Below are positions 26,319 to 34,313 of a DNA stretch of 64,000 nucleotides, one piece after another. The position numbers were made by a program, and so were the translations under genes. The DNA is taken from contig JBJLCZ010000011.1 in NCBI GenBank assembly GCA_045567335.1, positions 45,574-109,573 of the forward strand, written 5' to 3'. The first letter of the stretch is position 1. Each line of letters opens with the position of its first letter. This DNA is from Pelagilacustribacter sp045567335 (lineage in GTDB: Bacteria > Pseudomonadota > Alphaproteobacteria > Pelagibacterales > Pelagibacteraceae). The notes beneath the pieces were generated by a model. That model was not told the origin of the DNA. It searched no databases and worked only from the letters and a program-made list of their open reading frames with translations.

Positions 26319-26759
26319 TTATTTTATTCCAGTTGATCCAAAACCTCCCGCTCCTCTGGTAGTTGTAGGTAATTCATCTACTTCTTCCAGTTCAGCTTGG
26401 ACTATTGGACATAAAACCATTTGAGCAATTCTTGCATTTTTTTCTACAGTAAATTTCTCGTTACTTAAATTTATTAAAATAACCTTTATTTCACCCCTGT
26501 AATCTGAATCAATAGTTCCCGGAGTATTTAATACGCTAATACCACTCTTTGCAGCAAGACCCGATCTGGGTCTTATTTGAATTTCAAAGGCCTTTGGAAT
26601 TGATAAAAACAATCCTGTAGGTATAATTTTTTTTTCTCCAGGTAAAATATTTAAATTAACCTCTATATTAGCACAAATATCCATGCCGGAAGAACCAGGA
26701 GTTTCATATTTAGGTATTAAAACTTTTTTAGAAAGACGTTTAATTAATATTTTTGTCAT
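26319..26759 (-). CDS. dut: Deoxyuridine 5'-triphosphate nucleotidohydrolase
   Basis: Hydrolyses dUTP to dUMP, keeping uracil out of DNA. The 146-residue trimeric dUTPase contains the five motifs, including SGMDICANIE, RPRSGLAAKSGI, NTPGTIDSDYRGE and the C-terminal GAGGFGSTG. Its start overlaps the coaBC end by 20 nt. Neighbouring coaBC and dut is a frequent bacterial pairing. Confidence 0.96.
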   Translation of the reverse strand: MTKILIKRLSKKVLIPKYETPGSSGMDICANIEVNLNILPGEKKIIPTGLFLSIPKAFEIQIRPRSGLAAKSGISVLNTPGTIDSDYRGEIKVILINLSNEKFTVEKNARIAQMVLCPIVQAELEEVDELPTTTRGAGGFGSTGIK

Positions 26760-27966
26760 TAATCAAATTATTTATAATCTTTTCTGCTATTTTAGAAGCT
26801 ATATAACTTTTTCTATTTTTTTTAATTTTTTCAATTTTACCGCTCTTATCTATTAAAGATACTTGATTATAATCAACATTAAATCCTGTGTTTTTTTTGG
26901 AGACATCATTAGCAATTATTAAATCACAGTATTTTTTCTTCATTTTCAAAATTGAATTATTAATTAAATCATTAGTTTCAGCTGAAAACCCAACTACAAA
27001 TTTTGGTCTATTTTGGTTATTTTTTCCTAAATAATCTAAGATATCAAAATTTTTTTCAAGGCCCAAATACTTAAAATTATTTTTTTCTTTTTTTATTTTT
27101 TCTTTACTAATTTTTTTTGGTTTAAAATCAGAAACAGCAGCTGCACATACGGCAATATCTACAGGCAATGTTTCTTTAACTGCTTGCATCATTTGATCTG
27201 CACTTATTACTTTTTTTACTTTTAAATTTTTTGAATAATTAATGTTTGTTGGACCTGAAATTAAGGTAGTCCTGACTCCAAGCTTTTTTAAAGCTAAGGC
27301 TATTTCATAACCTTGTTTTCCACTAGACTCGTTTGAAATATAACGAACTGGATCAATATGTTCTTTTGTAGGACCTGTAGTAACTAATGCGCTAATCTTT
27401 TTTTTATAAACTAAATTTTTATTTTTAAAATAGTTTGTTAAATAATCTAATACTTGTTGAGGGCTAGACATTTTTCCCTCTCCATACTCACCACAAGCCA
27501 TACCTCCCTTTAGAGGCCCTAAGAATAAATAATTATAGTCTAATAAAGTTTTAACGTTTTTTTGAGTTGCTTTGTGCAACCACATTCTTACATTCATAGC
27601 TGGCACTAAAAGTATATCTTTATTAGATGCTAACATTACTGTAGTTGCCAAGTCTTCTGCTTTACCTAAAACTAATTTTGCCATTAGATTAGCTGTAGTA
27701 GGAATAACTATTATTATGTCAGCCCATCTGGATAACGCTATATGGTCTATTTCTGTCTCATTATTTACATCGAAAATATTTTCATAAACTTTATTATTAG
27801 ATAAAGAAGCCACTGATAGCGGTGTTACAAATTCTTTACCACTTTTTGTTAATATTGTTTTTACCTCAACATTATTTTTTTTTAGTAATCTAATTAAATC
27901 TAAGGATTTGTATGCAGAAATACCCCCTCCAATAATCAATAAAGCTTTTTTATTTTTTATAGACAT
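26740..27966 (-). CDS. coaBC: Bifunctional phosphopantothenoylcysteine decarboxylase/synthetase
   Basis: Coenzyme A biosynthesis: CoaB joins cysteine to 4'-phosphopantothenate, CoaC decarboxylates the product. The 408-residue fusion has the flavin-binding CoaC part with IDHIALSRWAD, PAMNVRMW and GGMACGEYGEGKM (catalytic His, Asn and Cys regions), then the CoaB part with GPTKEHIDPVR, AAVSDFKPK and GFSAET. Length is normal for the fusion. It follows ubiB by 8 nt. Confidence 0.95.
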   Translation of the reverse strand: MSIKNKKALLIIGGGISAYKSLDLIRLLKKNNVEVKTILTKSGKEFVTPLSVASLSNNKVYENIFDVNNETEIDHIALSRWADIIIVIPTTANLMAKLVLGKAEDLATTVMLASNKDILLVPAMNVRMWLHKATQKNVKTLLDYNYLFLGPLKGGMACGEYGEGKMSSPQQVLDYLTNYFKNKNLVYKKKISALVTTGPTKEHIDPVRYISNESSGKQGYEIALALKKLGVRTTLISGPTNINYSKNLKVKKVISADQMMQAVKETLPVDIAVCAAAVSDFKPKKISKEKIKKEKNNFKYLGLEKNFDILDYLGKNNQNRPKFVVGFSAETNDLINNSILKMKKKYCDLIIANDVSKKNTGFNVDYNQVSLIDKSGKIEKIKKNRKSYIASKIAEKIINNLINDKNIN

Positions 27967-27974
27967 AATGGATA

Positions 27975-29540
27975 TTAAAATACTAATAAAATAATAATTA
28001 CAACACTTAAAACACTCACAAGAATATTATTTTTAATACCTTTTAACTTCATTTTTTCAATTTCTAAACTTTGTTTATTCGAAATGCCTAAATTCAGTTT
28101 GCCCTCAGCAATTAATTGGAGAGCATAATTAGCTTTGTCCATAAAATTCGGTAAGTCAGGAATTCTTTTTAAAATTTCTGCAGAAGTATTAATTGCATTA
28201 TCTATATTAGCTTTAGGGCCTTTTAAGCTTTTAATCCAATCTTCTAAAACAGGTCTTGCAACTTCCCAAATATTAGTTTCCGGATAGAGTTTTCTGGCCA
28301 CACCCTCAACTACGACCATAGTTTTTTGAAGCAATAAAAGAGGTGTTTGTGTTGCCATATTAAATTTTTCTGTTATTCCAAATAATTGAGCTAAAAGGTT
28401 TCCTCCAGATATATCTTTAATAGATTGTCCAAATATTGGCTCACCCACAGATCTTAAAGCCTGTGCAAACTCTTCTTTTGAAGCTTCTTTAGGAACTAAA
28501 CCAGCCTGAAAATGTACTTCAGCAACTTTAGGATAATCTCTTTGAATAAATCCGTAAAGTATTTCAGCTAAATATTTTCTATTATTTTTATCTAACCTAC
28601 CCATAATACCAAAATCTACAGGAATTATGTTTCCTTTGCTGTCTACAAATAAATTTCCTTGATGCATATCACCGTGAAAAAAGCCGTCTCTAACTGCTTG
28701 CTTTAAAAAATGTTGAATTAAGTTTTCTGCTAATTTTTTTAAGTCTACACCTTTTTCCATTAGATTTTTTTGTTCTCTTATAGAAATACCATCTACCTTA
28801 TCTAATGTTAAAATTCTTCTTGAAGTATAATTCCAATAAATTTTTGGAACATTAAACCCAACGTCATTTTTAGTGTTTTCATAAAGTTCATTAGCGGCTG
28901 CAGCCTCAAATCGTAGATCCATTTCTATATTTGTAATCTCTCTTAACAAATGAACAACTTCTACAAGTTTAAGTCGTTTAGCTTTTGAAACCGTATTTTC
29001 TACAATGTATGCAAATAACATCAGAGCATCTAACTCATCATTGAATAATTTTTCTATATCTGGTCTTAAAATTTTTATTGCAACCTCTTTATCTTCATCT
29101 CCTATTTCTATTTTAGCTATATGAACCTGTGCTATGGATGCCGCTGCAATCGGATTACTTAAATTTTTAATATTATTAAAATTTTTTTCTCCTAATTCTT
29201 TCATTAAAATTTCTTTAGCTTTTAGCAGTCCAAATGCTGGAAGTTTATCTTGTAGCTTTTCCAAGTCATTACACAGTTCTTCTCCGATAATATCTGGCCT
29301 TGTAGCTAGAAATTGACCTAACTTTATAAACGTAGTTCCCATACCTTCTAAGGCAATACAAAGTTTTACGCCTGGAGTTTTTATGTTATTGATTTTTTTT
29401 CTTTCTGAACCAAAAGATAAAAAATTGAATAATATTTTTACTGATAAAGGCAGATTATATATTTCATTAATAGTTTCTAATGCTCCAGAAGACGCAAGTT
29501 TTCGAGCGATTTTGAATAATAAGTAAACTCGTTTTAACAT
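27975..29540 (-). CDS. ubiB: UbiB-family protein for ubiquinone biosynthesis
   Basis: Atypical ABC1/ADCK kinase-like protein required for ubiquinone synthesis. I place the start at the ATG 29538-29540, one base after the ubiE stop, giving 521 residues; a longer frame from 29579 would run into ubiE. Seen are the KxGQ motif in FIKLGQFLATRPD, the Ala-rich loop NPIAAASIAQVH, DGFFHGDMHQGNLFV and VDFGIMGRLD. A hydrophobic C-terminal segment anchors it to the membrane. Confidence 0.94.
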   Translation of the reverse strand: MLKRVYLLFKIARKLASSGALETINEIYNLPLSVKILFNFLSFGSERKKINNIKTPGVKLCIALEGMGTTFIKLGQFLATRPDIIGEELCNDLEKLQDKLPAFGLLKAKEILMKELGEKNFNNIKNLSNPIAAASIAQVHIAKIEIGDEDKEVAIKILRPDIEKLFNDELDALMLFAYIVENTVSKAKRLKLVEVVHLLREITNIEMDLRFEAAAANELYENTKNDVGFNVPKIYWNYTSRRILTLDKVDGISIREQKNLMEKGVDLKKLAENLIQHFLKQAVRDGFFHGDMHQGNLFVDSKGNIIPVDFGIMGRLDKNNRKYLAEILYGFIQRDYPKVAEVHFQAGLVPKEASKEEFAQALRSVGEPIFGQSIKDISGGNLLAQLFGITEKFNMATQTPLLLLQKTMVVVEGVARKLYPETNIWEVARPVLEDWIKSLKGPKANIDNAINTSAEILKRIPDLPNFMDKANYALQLIAEGKLNLGISNKQSLEIEKMKLKGIKNNILVSVLSVVIIILLVF

Positions 29541-29541
29541 G

Positions 29542-30252
29542 TTAGATTTTCCAACCCGAGTGTATAGCAGAAATCCCATTTGATAAATTTCTAAATTCTA
29601 CGTTAGAAAATCTGTTTTTTTCTATTAATTGTTTTAGTTCATTTTGACTATAAAATTGGTCTATACTTTTAAGCAAGTAATCGTAAGGCATAGAATTCCC
29701 AACTATATATTTACCAATAACTGGTATTGCTTTTGAATATTGCTTATATATTTTATTTAGTATTTGATTCTCTATTTTAGAAAATTCCAAACACATAAAT
29801 CTGCCCCCTGGTTTCAAAACTCTAAAAGCCTCTTTTAAACAAGAATTAATATTTGTGACATTTCTAATTCCATAACTTATAGAATAAAAATCGAAAGATT
29901 CGTCATCGAAAGGTAGTTTCTCAGCAGAAGCTACGTGCCAATTGATATTATTATATTTTTTTAATTTTTGTTTACCCGTATTTAACATATCTTGATTAGG
30001 TTCAACGCAAAAAACTTTTGCTTTTCCCTCTAATCTGTCTGAAAAAATTTTAGCTATATCTCCAGTCCCTGAAGCAACATCTATTAATACATTATCTTTT
30101 TGAGGTTTCATCCAATCAATCATATTTTTTTTCCAGAGTCGATGTATGCCAATAGACATTATATCATTCATAAAATCATATTTTTTATAAACTTTATTAA
30201 AAACTTTATTGACTAGTTTATTTTTTTCTAGATTATGTATATTCATAAACAA
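29542..30252 (-). CDS. ubiE: Ubiquinone/menaquinone C-methyltransferase UbiE
   Basis: SAM-dependent C-methylation in ubiquinone synthesis. The 236-residue class I methyltransferase has LIDVASGTGDIAKIF (SAM site), FDFYSISYGIRNVTN and FRVLKPGGRFMCLEFSK. It is the first gene of the ubiE-ubiB-coaBC-dut-thiF-like run and is divergent from mutM, only 5 nt away, so the two promoters must lie within or across the coding starts. Confidence 0.95.
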   Translation of the reverse strand: MFMNIHNLEKNKLVNKVFNKVYKKYDFMNDIMSIGIHRLWKKNMIDWMKPQKDNVLIDVASGTGDIAKIFSDRLEGKAKVFCVEPNQDMLNTGKQKLKKYNNINWHVASAEKLPFDDESFDFYSISYGIRNVTNINSCLKEAFRVLKPGGRFMCLEFSKIENQILNKIYKQYSKAIPVIGKYIVGNSMPYDYLLKSIDQFYSQNELKQLIEKNRFSNVEFRNLSNGISAIHSGWKI

Positions 30253-30257
30253 ATTAT

Positions 30258-31124
30258 ATGCCAGAATTACCAGAAGTAGAAGTTGTTAAAAGGTCACTTG
30301 AAAAATATATCAAAAATTTAACAATAAAAAGCATTAGAATTAAGGCTAAAAAACTTAGATACATAATAGATAGAAAAAAATTAAAAAAAACAGCAGGAAA
30401 AAAAATAAATTCTATAAAAAGAAGATCTAAATATTTATTATTAAACTTAAATAACAATCAAACAATATTAGTCCATTTAGGAATGACAGGAAAGTTTTTT
30501 ATAATAGATAAAAAAAAGGAAACAAAAAAAACTAGTTTTTACTACAAGTTAAGTTTTAAAGATAAAAAGCATAATCATTTGATTTTTTATTTAAATAAAA
30601 ATATTCGATTAATTTACAATGATGTTAGAAAGTTTGGTTTTATTAAGGTAATTCTATCGGAAAACTTAAAAAGTAATTCTCACTTAAAAACTTTAGGACC
30701 AGAACCACTTTCTAATAAATTTAATATTAGTTATATAAAAAAATATATTATTAATAAAAAGAAATCTTTGAAAGATCTACTGATGGATCAAAAATTTGTT
30801 TCTGGTTTAGGTAATATATATGTAAATGAAATCTTGTTTTTAAGTGGATTAAACCCATATCAAAATATTCAAAATACTAGAATAGTTGAATTTAAAAAAA
30901 TAATAAAATCTACAAGAAAAATATTAAAAAAATCCATTAAAGAGGGCGGATCATCAATCAAAAATTTTAATGACAGCAAAGGAAAAAATGGAAGTTATCA
31001 GCAATTATTTAATGTATACGGTAGAGAAGGTGTAAAATGTGTTAAAAATAAATGCAGGGTAATTATAACAAAAACAAATATGTCTAATCGGGCTACTTTT
31101 TTTTGTAAAAGTTGCCAAAAATAA
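30258..31124 (+). CDS. mutM: Formamidopyrimidine-DNA glycosylase
   Basis: Removes 8-oxoguanine and formamidopyrimidines from DNA. The mature N-terminus PELPEVEVV provides the catalytic Pro and Glu. GMTGKF supplies the conserved Lys region, and the C-terminal zinc finger has four Cys in CVKNKC and CKSC. The 288-residue length is normal. mutM-rpsT-dnaA is a common alphaproteobacterial order. Confidence 0.95.
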   Translation: MPELPEVEVVKRSLEKYIKNLTIKSIRIKAKKLRYIIDRKKLKKTAGKKINSIKRRSKYLLLNLNNNQTILVHLGMTGKFFIIDKKKETKKTSFYYKLSFKDKKHNHLIFYLNKNIRLIYNDVRKFGFIKVILSENLKSNSHLKTLGPEPLSNKFNISYIKKYIINKKKSLKDLLMDQKFVSGLGNIYVNEILFLSGLNPYQNIQNTRIVEFKKIIKSTRKILKKSIKEGGSSIKNFNDSKGKNGSYQQLFNVYGREGVKCVKNKCRVIITKTNMSNRATFFCKSCQK

Positions 31125-31128
31125 CAAG

Positions 31129-31159
31129 TTGACCCTTATATTTTACCGATATATACAAT
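31129..31159 (+). promoter_or_regulatory. rpsT promoter
   Basis: TTGACC at 31129-31134 is followed by overlapping -10 candidates TATACA (31152, 17-nt spacing) and TACAAT (31154, 19-nt spacing) just upstream of the rpsT ATG. The leader would be very short. Confidence 0.55.
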
Positions 31160-31168
31160 TGTAAAACT

Positions 31169-31429
31169 ATGCCTAACACAAAATCAGCCATTAGAAGGGT
31201 CAGAAGAGTAAAAAAGCAAACAGCTATAAATCGTCTTAGAAAAAGCAAATATAGATCAGCAGTAAAAAAAATGGAAACTCTTATCAAATCAGGAGAAAAA
31301 GAAAAAATTAAAAAATATTTGCCAAAATTTCAATCAACACTAATGCAAGTTGCAAAATCAGGCGTAATAGATAAGAAAACCGCATCTCGAAAAATATCAA
31401 GAATATTTAAAAGGTTAAAGAGTAATTAA
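31169..31429 (+). CDS. rpsT: 30S ribosomal protein S20
   Basis: Small-subunit protein, 86 residues, beginning PNTKSAIRRVRR after the Met and ending VIDKKTASRKISRIFKRLK, both S20 signatures. It has its own likely promoter and precedes the dnaA leader. Confidence 0.96.
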   Translation: MPNTKSAIRRVRRVKKQTAINRLRKSKYRSAVKKMETLIKSGEKEKIKKYLPKFQSTLMQVAKSGVIDKKTASRKISRIFKRLKSN

Positions 31430-31664
31430 AAAAAACAATTTAAAGTTGTTAATTTTTTTTTATTTAACAATATATAGTTCTTAAAAACTAAATATAGATA
31501 TTTAGATTTTTAAGTTGAATATAAAAAATTTTTAATTAATTAAAACAAATTCACTCAAAACGATAATTGTACAACCAAAGTTGAATTATTTTTTTAAATT
31601 TTAATATTTGTCTTGATAAAAATATTTTTAATAAATAAGTATAAGTTTCTAAATATTTAATTAC
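31430..31664. other. AT-rich gap before dnaA, possible origin-proximal region
   Basis: The 235-nt gap between rpsT and dnaA is the longest in the window and is even more AT-rich than its surroundings. It holds a long imperfect inverted repeat (31480-31514), a perfect 8-bp palindrome TTGTACAA (31567-31574) and A/T tracts. I found no match to the TTATCCACA DnaA-box consensus on either strand, so calling it oriC is only a guess from the dnaA neighbourhood. Nothing in it looks coding. Confidence 0.35.
31480..31514. repeat. Inverted repeat upstream of dnaA
   Basis: Left arm CTTAAAAACTAAATA pairs with right arm TATTTAG-A-TTTTTAAG: 15 pairs with one bulged A and a 4-nt TAGA loop. It contains no G-C-rich core and no following T run beyond background, so it is not a standard terminator. 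It could be a weak rpsT 3' hairpin, a protein-binding dyad or an unwinding element. Confidence 0.7.
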
Positions 31665-33059
31665 ATGGAAAAAAAATCTACACAATCAAAAGATATATTT
31701 GTTTCTGAGGAAGAACAAACTTTAAATTGGTCTGAAATTCAAATTTCCTTTGAAAAGACTTTCGGCGCAGAAATTTATTCTAGTTGGTTAAAAAATATAA
31801 CGCTTATAAAAGAGTATAATGATTATTTAATTTTAGGAGTCCCGACTAGGTTTTTTAGAGATTGGATAGTTTCAAGGTACTTAGATAAAATTTTAGAACA
31901 AATAAAAACTTTTAAACTTAGTTTAAATAGAATTGAATTTAAAATATCAGAGGAAAACAGAAAAACACCTAGTGAAAACTTTAATGGCGAAGAACATAAT
32001 AAGATTACAGAAATTAAAGATTCGATACTAAATTATAATAGATTAAACCCAAATTTAAATTTTGATAATTTTATAAAAGGGTCTAGCAATGAGATTGCTC
32101 TTTCTTCTTCAAAAAAAGTATGTGAGCAAGTATCTAGATATAACCCACTCTATATTTATGGAGGTGTTGGTTTAGGAAAAACCCATTTACTTAATGCGAT
32201 CGGAATAGAGTTACAGTCACAAAATAATGTAATGTTTATATCTGCAGAAAGATTTATGTATCATTTTATTAAATCAATTAAAAAAAACGATATGGTTAAT
32301 TTTAAAGATTTTTTTAGAAAATCTTCAGTTTTTATAATCGATGATATTCAGTTTATCAGGGGAAAAGAAGGATTACAGGAGGAATTTTTTCATACATTTA
32401 ATAGTTTGATAGAAAAAAGTTCTCAAATAATAATTTCTGCAGATAGGCCACCAATGAAGTTAGATAGAGTCCAAGAGAGAATTAAGTCAAGGTTATCGGG
32501 CGGATTAATCGTAGATATAGATACACCAGATTTCGAGTTAAAAATAAAAATTATAAAAAAGAGAATAGAAGACACTCAACATCAATTTAATGAAAATTGC
32601 AATATAAGTGATGAGGTAATAAACTTTATCGCTAAAGAATGTAAGACAAATATTAGAGAGTTGATTGGGGTGCTTAATAGAATAATTACCTTCAGCAGAA
32701 TTCACAAAAAGGTTTTAAATATAAATGACTGTAAAAATATATTGAAAGATGTATTTAATCAGGCAAAAATCGTCACAATAGACAAAATTCAAAATACTGT
32801 ATCTAATTTTTTCAATATTTCATTAAGTGAAATGCTTTCTCAAAGAAGGTCTAGACCTTTAGCGAGACCAAGGCAAATAGCTATGTACATTTCAAAAAAA
32901 ATGACCACAAGATCTTTACCAGAAATTGGTAGAAGATTTGCAAATAGGGATCATACCACAGTCATTCATGCAGTTAAGACCATAACAAAATTGTCAGAAA
33001 AAGATGAGGAAATGAAAAAAAGTATAGATCAAATAAAAAGTATTTTATTAGAAGAGTAA
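31665..33059 (+). CDS. dnaA: Chromosomal replication initiator DnaA
   Basis: AAA+ initiator that binds and melts the origin. The 464-residue protein has domain I (about 15-90), a short linker, AAA+ domain III with Walker A GGVGLGKT (residues 166-173) and Walker B FIIDDIQF, and the DNA-binding domain IV ending in GRRFANRDHTTVIHA. The start ATG follows the AT-rich gap. dnaN begins one base after its stop. Confidence 0.97.
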   Translation: MEKKSTQSKDIFVSEEEQTLNWSEIQISFEKTFGAEIYSSWLKNITLIKEYNDYLILGVPTRFFRDWIVSRYLDKILEQIKTFKLSLNRIEFKISEENRKTPSENFNGEEHNKITEIKDSILNYNRLNPNLNFDNFIKGSSNEIALSSSKKVCEQVSRYNPLYIYGGVGLGKTHLLNAIGIELQSQNNVMFISAERFMYHFIKSIKKNDMVNFKDFFRKSSVFIIDDIQFIRGKEGLQEEFFHTFNSLIEKSSQIIISADRPPMKLDRVQERIKSRLSGGLIVDIDTPDFELKIKIIKKRIEDTQHQFNENCNISDEVINFIAKECKTNIRELIGVLNRIITFSRIHKKVLNINDCKNILKDVFNQAKIVTIDKIQNTVSNFFNISLSEMLSQRRSRPLARPRQIAMYISKKMTTRSLPEIGRRFANRDHTTVIHAVKTITKLSEKDEEMKKSIDQIKSILLEE

Positions 33060-33060
33060 A

Positions 33061-34176
33061 ATGAAATTTTCAGTTAAAAGAGATATTTTGTTAAAATCAT
33101 TAAATCTTGTTCAAGGCGTTATAGAAAAAAAAAACACTCTTCCAATCTTATCAAATGTTTTACTAGACGTAAAAAAAGACAAGATTATTATAGTAGCTAC
33201 TGATTTAGATTTAATTTTTTATGAAGAAATCAATGATGTAACAATTGAACAAGAAGGAAGTACAACAACTTCTGCAGCAATTTTGTATGATATTCTTAGA
33301 AAAGTATCAGCTAATTCTGAATTAGTTTTTGATTTAAAAAGTGAAAATAAATTAAGTGTAAAGGTTGAAAACTCAAATTTTAATTTACTTTGTCTGCCTA
33401 CAGACAATTTTCCAAATTTTTCGGACGATTTTGAGTCTCAAGAAATAATTATTAATAAATCAAAATTACTTTCTCTTTTGAATAAAACAAAAATATCAAT
33501 CTCAAATGATGATACAAGACATTATTTAAATGGAATTTATTTACATGCTACTGAGACAAAAGGAAAATCTTACCTTACAGCTGTAGCAACGGATAGTCAC
33601 AGATTATCTTCTAGTAGTATCGAGTTAGATAACTTGGGTAATTTAAATTCTCTCATACTACCTAAAAAAACTGTATTTCAACTTTGTAATTTATTGCAAG
33701 AAACTAATGGAGAAGTAAAAATAAAAACAAGTGATACAAAAATTATGTTTAGCATAAATAAAATTAATTTAAGCTCCAAAGTGATTGATGGAAAATTTCC
33801 TGATTACACTAAAGTTGTTCCAAGCAGTAACTCTAAAGTTTTGCATGTACCTTCTAAAGATTTTATCAATTCTATTGAAAGAGTTACTACTGTGTCAATT
33901 GATAGAAAAGAAGGAGTTAAACTTGTTATAAATAAAGATAATATAAAACTTTCCGTAAATAGTACTAACTCTGGAGAAGGTATAGAGGTAATTAAAGCAA
34001 ACTTTAACTCCAACGAACTTATTATAAGCTTTAATTCGAAATATCTTCTAGATATAGCTTCTGAAGTAGAGGATAATAAACTTAAAATTAATTTAAAAGA
34101 CTCTATCTCACCAGTCTTAATAGAAGATATGGCTGATAAAAACAGTTATTACGTAATAATGCCAATGAAAATCTAA
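33061..34176 (+). CDS. dnaN: DNA polymerase III beta clamp
   Basis: Sliding clamp for the replicative polymerase. The 371-residue length and three repeated clamp domains fit DnaN. Recognisable patterns are KKNTLPILSNVLL near the start, AVATDSHRLS in the middle and the C-terminal YYVIMPMKI. It directly follows dnaA. recF, common next in this order, is absent. Confidence 0.96.
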   Translation: MKFSVKRDILLKSLNLVQGVIEKKNTLPILSNVLLDVKKDKIIIVATDLDLIFYEEINDVTIEQEGSTTTSAAILYDILRKVSANSELVFDLKSENKLSVKVENSNFNLLCLPTDNFPNFSDDFESQEIIINKSKLLSLLNKTKISISNDDTRHYLNGIYLHATETKGKSYLTAVATDSHRLSSSSIELDNLGNLNSLILPKKTVFQLCNLLQETNGEVKIKTSDTKIMFSINKINLSSKVIDGKFPDYTKVVPSSNSKVLHVPSKDFINSIERVTTVSIDRKEGVKLVINKDNIKLSVNSTNSGEGIEVIKANFNSNELIISFNSKYLLDIASEVEDNKLKINLKDSISPVLIEDMADKNSYYVIMPMKI

Positions 34177-34186
34177 GAAAAAAAAT

Positions 34187-34225
34187 TTAACGTTTTTTTT
34201 TTTCAATTTGGATTAAAAACGTTGA
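34187..34225. repeat. Inverted repeat between dnaN and gyrB
   Basis: Perfect 9-bp arms AACGTTTTT (34189-34197) and AAAAACGTT (34215-34223) flank a 17-nt spacer; one wobble extends it further. A second small dyad, GCTAA-TT-TTAGC (34234-34245), followed by a T-rich stretch, lies downstream. Together they may form the dnaN terminator or a gyrB operator. The whole non-coding gap is 34177-34313. Confidence 0.55.
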
Positions 34226-34313
34226 TATATATGGCTAATTTTAGCTTAATATTTTTCTAAATTTCATATAAGTGGAAAAAAATGCTATAAGATCATCTCT
34301 TTATTCATTTAAA

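Noticed and set aside
29541..29579. Longer UbiB start
   Set aside because: It would overlap the end of ubiE; the ATG at 29540 fits the UbiB N-terminus and follows the ubiE stop by one base.
31430..31664. DnaA boxes
   Set aside because: No match or one-mismatch copy of TTATCCACA that I could find on either strand by eye.
34272..34313. GTG start for gyrB
   Set aside because: Adds 14 residues not typical of GyrB; the ATG at 34314 is better.
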